A stretch of DNA of 64,000 nucleotides from Sphingobium vermicomposti (GTDB lineage Bacteria > Pseudomonadota > Alphaproteobacteria > Sphingomonadales > Sphingomonadaceae), in the NCBI RefSeq assembly GCF_011762025.1, contig NZ_JAASQR010000004.1, positions 310,001-374,000 of the forward strand. Direction: 5' to 3'. Below the pieces are notes generated by a model. That model saw nothing but the letters and a program-made list of their open reading frames with translations. It was not told the origin of the DNA and did not search any database. How positions within the stretch are numbered: the first letter of the stretch is position 1; every line of letters begins with the position of its first letter. Position numbers and translations under genes: made by a program. Below, piece after piece: positions 18,530-27,097 of the stretch.

Positions 18530-18930
18530 GGAAATCTCCCCAATAGATGGGGCGGCGAACTGCCCTCGACGGTTTACTTTGTCAAGGCGACGTAATCGAA
18601 CTGAAACAAAGATGTGAGTGCGTGCTAACACCTGGCGAACGCGCTCTATTGCAGGTCCTGATTTCCTGCAAGCACTAGAAAAGGCCCGCTAAAACAATAG
18701 GATATCGAAAGATTGCCGACCGTCATCAACCGTCGGGCTTCGCCGATCCTGTCGCCGAACTTGATGGGCAGGATGGGGCATTTCCTGCTGCGGTGCGGCA
18801 TTAATGGCACAGTCGGTGGTCGGTTTATAACTGTTGATTCATTGAGCGGGGAAGCGATATTTCGCGTGGTTTTCCGCGCCCTAACGCGACGCCTGACTTG
18901 AACTAAAGGCCGCGCCCGGCCTGAAACGCC

Positions 18931-18966
18931 AAAAAAAGAAGGTCCGCTCTTATACAGTGCGGACCT
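18931..18966 (-). terminator. Intrinsic terminator of the second TonB receptor gene
   Basis: Read on the minus strand, AGGTCCGC and GCGGACCT form a perfect 8-bp stem (18940-18947 with 18959-18966) around an 11-base loop. TTCTTTTTTT follows (the A-run at 18931-18940). It lies 26 bases after the receptor stop codon. The rest of the 463-base stretch 18530-18992 holds only the promoter side of the next receptor; no gene was seen. Confidence 0.85.
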
Positions 18967-18992
18967 CCGGCATTTTGGTAGATGCGCAGTCC

Positions 18993-21653
18993 CTAGCTGC
19001 CGAAGCGGTAGCGCAGCTTCAGTCCGTACATGCGAGGCTCGCCATAATTTGTCGACCATACGCCCAATGTCTGGAACACGCCGGAATTGCCGACCGGGAC
19101 CAGCTTGTTGGTCAGGTTGGTGCCGAACAGGGTCGCGTCGAACCCGGTGCCACCGACATTGCGCCAGTTGATCGACGCGTTCAACAGGCTGTAGGCCTTG
19201 AACGTGACGCCTGGTTCCACCGGCACGCCGTTGAATTCCGGTGGGTTGAGCGGCGATGTATTCTGGCTCGACAGATAGGAATAGCTGACGAACAGCGACA
19301 TCTTGCCCATATCCTCAGGCACCGGGATGTCCAACGTGCCGCGAAGGTTGACGATCCAGGGGGTCAGGAACTGGAACCGATTGCAGCTATAGTCGGCCAC
19401 TTCGCCGGCAGGTACGAGCCCGTTAGGGAAATCGCCGCCATTGCACGCAAATTGTCCAGCCGGGGTCAGAACCAGCTGTTCGAACTTCTTGTAATCGGCA
19501 TCCGTGTGACTGACCGTCGCGGCCAATTCCAGAAGGTCAAACGGCCGGATGGAGGTTTCGACCTCCAGCCCCTGAACATGCGCCGATGCACCCAGCACCT
19601 GCGCGCCCTGAGCGCTGGTAACGGTGTTGAAGTCACCCGCAGGCCGTTGAACATTATTATATTTCGAAAAATAATAAGTGGCGTTCAAGCGGAAGGGAAT
19701 GGTCCCACCCAGCCGCCAGTCAGATTTGAATCCGGCTTCATAACTCATCAGCTTTTCGGGCTGAAACACCCGCGTTTCGGTCCGCACGGCGAAGGTGTTG
19801 ATGCCGCCAGCCTTATATCCCCGGCTGACTTTGGCATAGAGCATCAAATCGCTGGTCGGTCGATAGTCCAGGCCCAACGTGTAGGTCGGCGCCTTGCTCT
19901 TGAGCGTAGCGTCGAACTTACAGCCGGAACCTGGCGCGGGTGTCAGCCCCGGCACGAAATTCGGATCGAAATCATTCGCGACGTCGGCAAGCGGTATCGG
20001 GGTAGCGCCGTTCACGCTACAGATGACATTGCCGGGCGCCGTCGCATCATGTCGGAAGCTATAGTTAAAGCCCGACACCGTATCCCAGGTGTAGCGGAAG
20101 CCCGTGGTCAGCCGCACGCCGGCGGCGGCTGAAGTAAGCACCCCGAGGTCGAGCGTGGATTGAGCGTATAGCGCCTTCGACTTGTTGCTGACCCCGGTAT
20201 AGGATTCAGCCGGTGCGCATAGGCCGGTGAAGAGTGCGGGGCAGAAGTTGAGTGATGTCGCGCCCCACAAACGGTCGGGTTTTGAGTCATAATAAAATCC
20301 GCCTACCGTGAAGTTCAGGCGGTCATCCAGCATCGTTCCCTGAATCTGCAATTCTTCCGTAAACTGTTCGAGGGAGTCGCGGGGCAAGTCCCAGTTATCG
20401 TTTCCATTCACATAGACATTGCCCGGCGTGATCGGGAGGCCCAACTCCGACAATCCCGGGATTGGAAAATTGGGCAGGTCGGCATTTTGCACGGAAGGAT
20501 CATATTGCTGGAGCGGCGTGCCATCCTGATCCGTCCCATAGTCGCTGCGCAGTTTCTGGAAACTGATGATGTTCCGCAGCATGAGTTCATCGCTCAGTTC
20601 CAGGGAAGTCGTATTGATGACGCCCCAGGTCTCGATCTTGCTGAAGGCGTCGGTGCTCATGCGGGTACGGCGCGGGCCAATGGCGTTCGCCTGGTCGGTC
20701 TGTGCCTGATAAACGTCACAGGATACACCGAGGAAGGGTATGGGCGGGTTGCCGCAAAACCCGACCGCCTGCAGCAAATTCTCGTTCCAACCGCGATGGA
20801 TGAACCCAGCGCCATTGTTCGATGATTTGGTGCCATAGGCGAGCAGATAGTTTTCGAAACGCTCCGTTGGCTTCATCATGATGCCGATGCGGCCCGAATA
20901 CCAATGCTTGTCGTCGCGCCACTTGTTCCACACAATATCTTTCGTGTAACCGCGCCGGTCTTCATAGGCAGCGACCGCACGCACCATCAGCTTCTCGCTG
21001 ACGATTGGAACGTTGATCGCGCCTTCCAGACTGATGAGATTATAGTTGCCGACGGAAGCCTGGACATAACCTTCGAATTTGTTGGTCGGCTTGTGCGGCG
21101 TGAACAATACCGCGCCACCAGTGGTGTTGCGTCCGAACAATGTGCCTTGCGGACCTGACAACACCTGAACATTTTCCAGGTCGACGAACATGCCTGGCCC
21201 ACCCTGCAACGGCAGGCTGATCGATGCGGGAACGGGCACTTCGGCCATGTAGACGGCCACCGCTGGCGACGAAAGGAAGCCGGTCGACTGCCCACGGATC
21301 GAATAGGATTGTGAATCCGACGTTGCCGACCCCTGAGTGCCCGCGACGAGAGATGGCACCGCGCCGTAAAGATCCTGCGGTTCAGAGATATTGAGCTGTT
21401 CCAGCCGTTCCGGCGTGAAGGCCGTGACGACTACGGGAACATCCTGCGCCCGTTCCTCGCGCCTTTGTGCGGTGACGATAATGTCAGCGCCCGAAATGCC
21501 GTTCCCGACCGGCGATGCGCTTTCATCTGCGGGTGGCTGACTGTCGACGGCTAAATTGGCTTCATTCTGAATGCCTTGCGCCATTGCCGGACTTACGAAA
21601 AACGCCGCGAAGGCTACGCCCCCCATCAGCGCTGAACGAGCTACACTCGCCAT
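18993..21653 (-). CDS. TonB-dependent outer-membrane receptor
   Basis: The 886-residue receptor has a signal peptide ending in PAMAQG, a TonB-box-like DIIVTAQRREERAQDVPV, a plug domain (VQVLSGPQGTLFGRNTTGGA), and a barrel ending with YGLKLRYRFGS. It imports an unidentified ligand. The sphingomonad family of such receptors is large and usually tied to nearby catabolic genes. Here the upstream neighbour, transcribed divergently, is the first methyltransferase of the type III PKS region. GGGAGAGGAAG precedes the ATG. The 245-bp divergent region is unusually AT-rich and contains GTATATTGTATAC at 21803-21815. Confidence 0.9.
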   Translation of the reverse strand: MASVARSALMGGVAFAAFFVSPAMAQGIQNEANLAVDSQPPADESASPVGNGISGADIIVTAQRREERAQDVPVVVTAFTPERLEQLNISEPQDLYGAVPSLVAGTQGSATSDSQSYSIRGQSTGFLSSPAVAVYMAEVPVPASISLPLQGGPGMFVDLENVQVLSGPQGTLFGRNTTGGAVLFTPHKPTNKFEGYVQASVGNYNLISLEGAINVPIVSEKLMVRAVAAYEDRRGYTKDIVWNKWRDDKHWYSGRIGIMMKPTERFENYLLAYGTKSSNNGAGFIHRGWNENLLQAVGFCGNPPIPFLGVSCDVYQAQTDQANAIGPRRTRMSTDAFSKIETWGVINTTSLELSDELMLRNIISFQKLRSDYGTDQDGTPLQQYDPSVQNADLPNFPIPGLSELGLPITPGNVYVNGNDNWDLPRDSLEQFTEELQIQGTMLDDRLNFTVGGFYYDSKPDRLWGATSLNFCPALFTGLCAPAESYTGVSNKSKALYAQSTLDLGVLTSAAAGVRLTTGFRYTWDTVSGFNYSFRHDATAPGNVICSVNGATPIPLADVANDFDPNFVPGLTPAPGSGCKFDATLKSKAPTYTLGLDYRPTSDLMLYAKVSRGYKAGGINTFAVRTETRVFQPEKLMSYEAGFKSDWRLGGTIPFRLNATYYFSKYNNVQRPAGDFNTVTSAQGAQVLGASAHVQGLEVETSIRPFDLLELAATVSHTDADYKKFEQLVLTPAGQFACNGGDFPNGLVPAGEVADYSCNRFQFLTPWIVNLRGTLDIPVPEDMGKMSLFVSYSYLSSQNTSPLNPPEFNGVPVEPGVTFKAYSLLNASINWRNVGGTGFDATLFGTNLTNKLVPVGNSGVFQTLGVWSTNYGEPRMYGLKLRYRFGS

Positions 21654-21802
21654 CTTCCTCTCCCCTGCTGTTCTTTTTGTGATGGCGATGTACCAAAATG
21701 GTCATCAAAGGCCCTAAAGGACGCCGCACACCCAGCTGTATCATAACATCTTCGTTTCGCTACGTATAGCGGGTATAGATGTCACACTGATCATATAAGT
21801 GC

Positions 21803-21815
21803 GTATATTGTATAC
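21803..21815. promoter_or_regulatory. Small dyad in the AT-rich divergent promoter region
   Basis: GTATA and TATAC flank a TTG centre. The site lies between a TonB receptor gene and a methyltransferase gene that diverge from it. It may be an operator, but at five base pairs per arm in AT-rich DNA it could occur by chance. Confidence 0.25.
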
Positions 21816-21898
21816 TTGATAGTTGACCAAATCGACAGATTCGTTCGAATTTTAATTGTCCTTGTTCGATCGGGACTTCACGCTTGCGGATAAGGTCG

Positions 21899-22759
21899 AT
21901 GACGTTGATAAACTTCGGCATGATAGTGCCGGACGGACCCGCGACCGCTGCGCATGTGGCGGTTCATTATGACGAACTCGATTTCGCCTACCGTCGCATG
22001 TGGGGCGATCATGTCCATCATGGCTATTGGTGCACCGGCAGCGAAACCGCTGAAGAGGCGGTGGCTGCGCTGGTCACGCTGGTGGAACGGCGGCTTGCGT
22101 TGGAACCGGGGCATAATGTCTGTGACATCGGTTGCGGATATGGGGCGACCGCTGCCGACCTTATGAGCCGCCATGATGTGTCCATCGCCGGGCTGACCCT
22201 GTCGGCGGCGCAGCAGCGGGTTGCGTCAGGGCGTGGGCACCGCTTTACCTGCCTGCTACGCGACTGGATGGACAATGGGCTGGAAACCGGCGCTTATGAC
22301 AGGGCATATGCAATCGAAAGTTCCGAACATATGGTCGACAAGGCGCGCTTCTTCACGGAGGCGCGGCGCATATTGCGGCCGGGCGGAAAACTGGTCGTGT
22401 GCGCGTGGCTGGAGGGGGAGGGCGTCTCGCCCTGGCAGGCGCGCCATCTGCTGCTGCCCATCTGCCGCGAAGGACGGCTTCCCAGCATGGGCAGTCGGGC
22501 CGACTATGTCGATCTGGCCGCGAGCGCGGGCTTCGTACTGGCGGACTATCAGGATATCAGCAGGCAGGTGCGGCGCACCTGGTCGATCTGCCTGATGCGT
22601 TTGTTGAAGGGCCTGGCCACCGATAGCGAGATCCGGCGGCTGGCGCTCGCTCGGACGACGCAAAGCCGCGATTTCATGCTCAGCCTGCCTCGCCTGATCA
22701 TCGCGCTGCGCACTGGCGCCATGCGCTACGGCATATTCCAATGGGAAGCTGCTATATGA
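21899..22759 (+). CDS. SAM-dependent methyltransferase, class I (polyketide-tailoring candidate)
   Basis: The product of about 286 residues has motif I as VCDIGCGYGATAADLM and post-I GLTLSAAQQ, then AIESSEHMVDKARFF, which resembles cyclopropane synthase/tocopherol-type methyltransferases. The N-terminal YDELDFAYRRMWGDHVHHGYW segment is typical of that group. It transfers a methyl group from SAM, here probably to a lipidic phenol or quinone ring. The ATG at 21899 is preceded by AAGG; an in-frame TTG at 21884 is the alternative. A second methyltransferase follows within about 80 bp, and a type III PKS/FAD oxidoreductase pair converges on them. This resembles the srsABC set of Streptomyces, in which a type III PKS, a methyltransferase and a hydroxylase make methylated alkylresorcinols/quinones. 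Confidence 0.8.
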   Translation: MTLINFGMIVPDGPATAAHVAVHYDELDFAYRRMWGDHVHHGYWCTGSETAEEAVAALVTLVERRLALEPGHNVCDIGCGYGATAADLMSRHDVSIAGLTLSAAQQRVASGRGHRFTCLLRDWMDNGLETGAYDRAYAIESSEHMVDKARFFTEARRILRPGGKLVVCAWLEGEGVSPWQARHLLLPICREGRLPSMGSRADYVDLAASAGFVLADYQDISRQVRRTWSICLMRLLKGLATDSEIRRLALARTTQSRDFMLSLPRLIIALRTGAMRYGIFQWEAAI

Positions 22760-22840
22760 ACCGATATGGTTCATGGGGTGGAGCAAAGAAATGACAATGT
22801 CGTGACCCGCCTGGCAACAAGATCGCGACAAGAGGAGCAG

Positions 22841-23515
22841 ATGGATGCGCCCGGCCTTGACCCTGCCGTGTACGAACGGGTCTTGCATGACTTGGCGCGG
22901 GTCAACCGTTGGACCTTCACCGCCTGGCCTAGCATGGCCTTTCTAGACCGCGCGGTGGGATCGGCGAAGCGATTTCGTTTGCTCGACGTGGGCTTTGGCG
23001 ATGGCGACATTTTGCGCGCCATCGCCCGCTGGGCGCGACGGCGCGGGATCGATGCGCAACTGGCCGGCGTCGATCTCAACGAAAAAAGCCTGAACGCCGC
23101 GCGCAACGCCACCCCGCGCGAACTGGCGATCGATTATCGGATCGGCGACTATCTCGACCAACCTGAACGGTTCGATTTCATCATTTCCAGCCAGGTTGCG
23201 CATCATATGACCGATGCGCAGCTCATGACATTCCTGCACCATATGGAAGCTAATGCCCGGATCGGCTGGTTCATCTGCGACCTTCACCGGCATGGTTTCG
23301 CCCACTGGGGCTATCCCCTGCTGGCGCGACTGCTGCGCGTGCACCGGATCGTGCGGGAAGATGGGCAGCTGTCCATCGCGCGCTCCTTTCGGCCCGGTGA
23401 GTGGCGTGATCTGGTGGAGCAGGCGGGCATTGCGCCTGATCATGTCAGGATCATTCGCCGCTTTGCCTTCCGCCTGTGTGTCGAGCGGGTGAGGGCGACA
23501 CCCCTCAACCCCTGA
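22841..23515 (+). CDS. SAM-dependent methyltransferase, class I
   Basis: The product of about 224 residues has methyltransferase motif I as RLLDVGFGDGDILRAIAR and a second-strand acidic residue in LAGVDLNEKSLNAAR. It also has FDFIISSQVAHHMTD, a typical motif-II region. Its relatives accompany type III PKS genes in sphingomonads. The ATG at 22841 is preferred because AGAGGAG lies 4 bases upstream; the frame is open from 22766. It follows the first methyltransferase by 81 bp. Its 3' end overlaps the 3' end of the convergent FAD oxidoreductase gene by 11 bases. A role in methylating the polyketide product is inferred from context. Confidence 0.8.
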   Translation: MDAPGLDPAVYERVLHDLARVNRWTFTAWPSMAFLDRAVGSAKRFRLLDVGFGDGDILRAIARWARRRGIDAQLAGVDLNEKSLNAARNATPRELAIDYRIGDYLDQPERFDFIISSQVAHHMTDAQLMTFLHHMEANARIGWFICDLHRHGFAHWGYPLLARLLRVHRIVREDGQLSIARSFRPGEWRDLVEQAGIAPDHVRIIRRFAFRLCVERVRATPLNP

Positions 23516-24590
23516 CGATGCGGGTCAGTGCCGCAGCCCGCGTCCCCAGTTGCGGGACTCGCCGAACCAACGCCATCATCGCCCGGCGCGGCAGGGGCAG
23601 GGCGGCCCCATGGCGCAGCATTTCCGCGATACTCAGCGGTCGGCGGCACTGCCGGTTCATGCTGCGCTGCCAGCCGGGCGCGGCTCCGCCACCACCATCC
23701 AGCATCGCCCGCGCCGCGCTCGCTCCGCTGGTAAGGGCGATGGCGATCCCGTCCCCTGCGAGGGATGCGATGACGGCGGCCTGGTCGCCGATGCGGAAGA
23801 TGCCATCGTCGCTTTCCCGTGCGCGCCAGCCATAGGGGACGCCGGCGATGGCCTCGAAATGGGGTGGCCCGGCGTCGTCCATCCGGGCTGCGAGTGCTGG
23901 TGCTTCGCTCATCAGCTCTGCCAGCAGGGGAGCGATACCCCCGGCGCGGCTCAGCCGGTCGCTGCTGATCGACAGGCAAAGATTGGTCGACCCGTCCTCC
24001 TGAAGCAGCAGTCCGGCATAGCCATGATCGAACAGATGCAGTTCCACCAGCCCGGCCAGCGCTTCGGACCGCGCGGGCGAGGGCGGCAACGACGCCCGCA
24101 GGCCGACGGAAGAATGGGTGAATTGGCGCGCAAGGCCGCGCATCTCATGCTTGCCGGTCGCCAGGAAAATGGCGTTGGCGGCGATGATTTCGCCGTCGTC
24201 CAGGCGAACGGTGCGGGCAAGTGGATCGATGGCGCGCGCTGCTTGCCCCCGCGTTACGTCTGCGCCAGCGGCGATGGCCGCATCGATCAGCGCGCTGTCC
24301 AGAGTTTTGCGCGAAAGGCCCGCTGCTTTGGCGGGCAGATCGGCCATCACCGTCCGGTCGCGCGCAATCAGCCTGAACCGGGTGATGGGCCGCGCGCCCA
24401 ATGCCCAGGGGTCGATGCCCAAATCCTTGAGCGCCGTCAGCGCGTCCCATCCCAGAAATCCGCCGCATACGCCACGCGGCGGGACCATGTGCCGCTCCAC
24501 CAACCGCGGCTTCAATCCGGCCCTCGCCAAAGTGATAGCCGCCGCCGAACCCGCCGGGCCTCCACCGATGATGAGCGCGGGGACAGGCAT
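23505..24590 (-). CDS. FAD-dependent monooxygenase/reductase, type III PKS partner (SrsC/UbiH-like)
   Basis: The 361-residue flavoprotein begins with a Rossmann FAD motif (LIIGGGPAGSAAAITLARAG, with Gly9-Gly14). It has a second FAD motif, FRIGDQAAVIASLAGDGIAIALTSG, of the UbiH/geranylgeranyl-reductase type. It would hydroxylate or reduce the ring or chain of the polyketide. Its ATG overlaps the stop of the type III PKS gene (TGATG), so it is translationally coupled to it. In the Streptomyces srs operon a flavoprotein plays the equivalent role of oxidising alkylresorcinol to a quinone; transfer of that function here is an inference. The C-terminus overlaps the convergent methyltransferase gene. 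Confidence 0.82.
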   Translation of the reverse strand: MPVPALIIGGGPAGSAAAITLARAGLKPRLVERHMVPPRGVCGGFLGWDALTALKDLGIDPWALGARPITRFRLIARDRTVMADLPAKAAGLSRKTLDSALIDAAIAAGADVTRGQAARAIDPLARTVRLDDGEIIAANAIFLATGKHEMRGLARQFTHSSVGLRASLPPSPARSEALAGLVELHLFDHGYAGLLLQEDGSTNLCLSISSDRLSRAGGIAPLLAELMSEAPALAARMDDAGPPHFEAIAGVPYGWRARESDDGIFRIGDQAAVIASLAGDGIAIALTSGASAARAMLDGGGGAAPGWQRSMNRQCRRPLSIAEMLRHGAALPLPRRAMMALVRRVPQLGTRAAALTRIVRG

Positions 24591-25660
24591 CAGCCTGCTC
24601 TGGCGAAACGGAAACCTTCCGCCGCCACGCCGGGGCCAAAGGCCAGCGCTACGCCATTCCCCGCCCGCTGATCGTCGAGCATGTCCGCCAGGATGAACAT
24701 CAACGTCGCGGACGACATATTGCCATGGCGGGCAAGGATGGATCGGGACGCCGACAGCGCGCCCTCATCCAGATCCAGACCATGTTCCACTGCATCCAGT
24801 ATCGACCGGCCACCGGCATGGACCGCCCAATGGTCGATCTTCGCCGGTTCGACCGGCCCACATAGAAGCCGCCGGATATCGGGGTCCTTGAGCGCGGACT
24901 GGATGCGGCCGGGGACTTCGCCGGACAAATGCATCAGGAACCCGCTGTCGCCGACATGCCATTGGATCAGTTCAGCCGAGTTTGGCAGGGTGAGCGCGAA
25001 TGACTGGCCCAGGCTGATCCCCTGCTGCTCCGCCGTGACGAGCGCCGCTGCCGCCCCGTCCCCAAATTGCAGCATCATCAGCAGCCGGTCGACCTGCTGT
25101 TCCGGCTGAAGATGAAGCGAGGACAGCTCGACCGTGACCACCAGCACCCGCGCGTCCGGTTCCGACCGCACGATATGGCGGGCGGTGCGCAGGGCCGCGA
25201 CCGCAGCATAGCAGCCCATGAAACCGACCAGCGTCCGCTCCACATCGGCAAGACCCAGCGTGGCGGCTATGATCTGGTCCACGCCGGGCGCGATGAAGCC
25301 GGTGCAGCTGGCGACCACCAGATGGGTGACGCCTTCGACCCCCACCTTATTGCGCAGCGCTTTAATTGCGCGCAGCGCCAGCGGCGGCGCATATTCCCCG
25401 TAAAGCTGCATACGCTGCGCTGTTGAAGGCATGCCATCGGCGTAGAACCCGCCCGGATCGACCGGGGAACCTCCCCCCGGCGCGGCGGGTAGGACCGACC
25501 AGCGATGGTCGATGCCGCTACGGTCCGCCATGCGTGTGAACAGCTGCCGCGCGCGGTCGTCCTTCAACTGCCGGGCCGCCCATTGGATGAAGGAGAGGTG
25601 GACGTCCTGCTTTGGTACTGCGCAGCCGATCGCATTGATGCAGGCGTTGGTCTGGGTCAT
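24590..25660 (-). CDS. Type III polyketide synthase (alkylresorcinol/chalcone synthase-like)
   Basis: The 356-residue protein is a homodimeric thiolase-fold type III PKS. The catalytic triad is Cys150 (VGFMGCYAA), His281 (WAVHAGGRSIL) and Asn314 (HGNMSSATLMF). The CTGFIAPG motif at 119-126 is family-typical. It extends an acyl starter with malonyl-CoA and cyclises it to a resorcinol or pyrone; which product forms cannot be read from sequence. It is the first gene of a two-gene minus-strand unit, coupled by TGATG to the FAD protein. The 221-bp upstream region holds an inverted repeat (25789-25855). In sphingomonads such genes are common but their products are little characterised. Confidence 0.92.
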   Translation of the reverse strand: MTQTNACINAIGCAVPKQDVHLSFIQWAARQLKDDRARQLFTRMADRSGIDHRWSVLPAAPGGGSPVDPGGFYADGMPSTAQRMQLYGEYAPPLALRAIKALRNKVGVEGVTHLVVASCTGFIAPGVDQIIAATLGLADVERTLVGFMGCYAAVAALRTARHIVRSEPDARVLVVTVELSSLHLQPEQQVDRLLMMLQFGDGAAAALVTAEQQGISLGQSFALTLPNSAELIQWHVGDSGFLMHLSGEVPGRIQSALKDPDIRRLLCGPVEPAKIDHWAVHAGGRSILDAVEHGLDLDEGALSASRSILARHGNMSSATLMFILADMLDDQRAGNGVALAFGPGVAAEGFRFARAG

Positions 25661-25788
25661 CGGCTTCCATTCTCCCGGCGAAAGGACTGGAACGCCGCTA
25701 CGCCTACAGATGATCCTATGGCACGTTGGAGCTGGTGGAAAGCGGTGTCTGGGATGAACTTTTCGAGGGGGCCAGAGCTAGGGGTAAG

Positions 25789-25855
25789 CGTGTTCCTGCG
25801 CAGGCAGGAACCCAGTCTGAGCGGTGAACTGGGCTCCTGCATTCGCAGGAGCACG
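25789..25855. repeat. Sphingomonad-type intergenic inverted repeat
   Basis: The 67-base element starts CGTGTTCCTGCGCAGGCAGGA and ends CTCCTGCATTCGCAGGAGCACG. Each half is itself an inverted repeat, with complementary CCCAGT/ACTGGG inside. It is of the REP/BIME-like kind frequently seen between sphingomonad genes. It lies between the type III PKS promoter and the stop of the flavin monooxygenase gene. Confidence 0.75.
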
Positions 25856-25881
25856 TGGTGCGCAAGTTCCCGCCAGGCCGC

Positions 25882-27024
25882 CTATTCGGCGGCGAGAGCG
25901 GGCGCGGCCCGGAAATGCGGGATGACCTGTTCCCCGATGTTGCGGATCGTTTCCATGATCACTTCATGCGGGATGCCGCCCATCTGGAACAGGAACAATA
26001 TTTCGTCAGCGCCCGCGTCGAACAGACGGCTGACATAACGGATGCAGTCGTCCGGCGTGCCGTATGCGTCCTGCGCCACCTCGAAACTTTCGGTATGATG
26101 GCGGCCAACCTCGATCTTCTCTTCGGACAGCCAGGCGACGGTTTCTTCCTTGTGCCGTTTCAGCGCGGCTTCCTGTTCGCTGGCGTCCAGATCCTCGATC
26201 GACGGCTTGGGACCACCTGAATACCAGTAGCCCAGCGATTCCACGAAAAAGCGTTGCCCTCGCAGGCCGACGCGCCGCGCCTTTTCCCGGTCTTCCAGCA
26301 CGACGGCGGGGCACAGGGCGGCAAGATGCGCCTGCGGGCGATATCCGACCTGATCCTCTGCCTTCCGATGGGCGTAGGCTTCCCGGTAGATGGCGTTTTT
26401 GTCAGCAATGTCATCCGGCCCGGCAAAGCCCAGCACCAACGCCCCCAGCCCGCGCGAACCGGCGGTGACCAGGGAATCGGCGCGGGTGCAGGCCATGTAA
26501 AGCTGCGGGTGCGGGTCCTGTTTGGGGCTGGGATGGATCGGACGATGCGGGATTTTTACATATTCCCCGTCATGCTCAATCTCACCCTGCTTCAATATCT
26601 TGGGGATGAGGTACATGCTCTCATCGATCATTGGCTGCAATTCGGACAGTTGATAGCCGAACGTTCCGGCTTCCTGCTGGGTCCCGCCCTTGCCCATGCC
26701 GAAATGCACACGGCCATTGGACAATATGTCGAGCGTGGCGATACGCTCCGCAACCTTCACCGGATGGTTCATCGCAGGCGGCAGGCACACGACGCCATGG
26801 CCGATGCCGATGCGCGTGGTGCGCCCGGCCAGATAGGCGAGGAAGGTTTCGGGCGCGGACATGTGCGCATATTGCGTCAGCGCGGTATGTTCCACGGCCC
26901 AGATGACGTCGAAACCCATTTCCTCGGCCAGCAACGACTGTTCGATGATCTCGTGGAACACGCGCTGTTCATTCTCACGCGACGTGTCTGCCATCTGTGC
27001 TTCATAGATGATCGAGAACCGCAT
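25882..27024 (-). CDS. LLM-class (luciferase-like) flavin-dependent oxidoreductase
   Basis: The 380-residue protein matches bacterial luciferase-like monooxygenases. It has RFSIIYEAQMAD at the N-terminus, GFDVIWAVEHTALTQYAHM, GRTTRIGIGHGVVCLPPAMNHPV, and NGRVHFGMGKGGT. It would use FMNH2 and oxygen to oxygenate a substrate such as a ketone or alkane, with a partner reductase not seen here. The ATG at 27024 follows GGGAGAGG; a TTG one codon upstream is less likely. It stands between the PKS region and a LuxR regulator on the same strand (73 bp gap), so it probably belongs to the catabolic island downstream in coordinates. The substrate is unknown. Confidence 0.82.
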   Translation of the reverse strand: MRFSIIYEAQMADTSRENEQRVFHEIIEQSLLAEEMGFDVIWAVEHTALTQYAHMSAPETFLAYLAGRTTRIGIGHGVVCLPPAMNHPVKVAERIATLDILSNGRVHFGMGKGGTQQEAGTFGYQLSELQPMIDESMYLIPKILKQGEIEHDGEYVKIPHRPIHPSPKQDPHPQLYMACTRADSLVTAGSRGLGALVLGFAGPDDIADKNAIYREAYAHRKAEDQVGYRPQAHLAALCPAVVLEDREKARRVGLRGQRFFVESLGYWYSGGPKPSIEDLDASEQEAALKRHKEETVAWLSEEKIEVGRHHTESFEVAQDAYGTPDDCIRYVSRLFDAGADEILFLFQMGGIPHEVIMETIRNIGEQVIPHFRAAPALAAE

Positions 27025-27097
27025 CAACCTCTCCCATATGTCGGCTTTATGGGGGCAGGCTATGACCCTGACGGCGCCCTGGCATCCTCCAAATGGA

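Noticed and set aside
18530..18930. A strong sigma-70 promoter for the first TonB receptor gene (TTGACA on the minus strand at 18580-18585)
   Set aside because: No convincing -10 element lies at the expected distance, so it was not annotated.
25789..25855. CRISPR repeat or mobile-element terminal repeat
   Set aside because: Only a single unit with internal dyads, no spacers, and no transposase nearby; it matches sphingomonad intergenic repeats.
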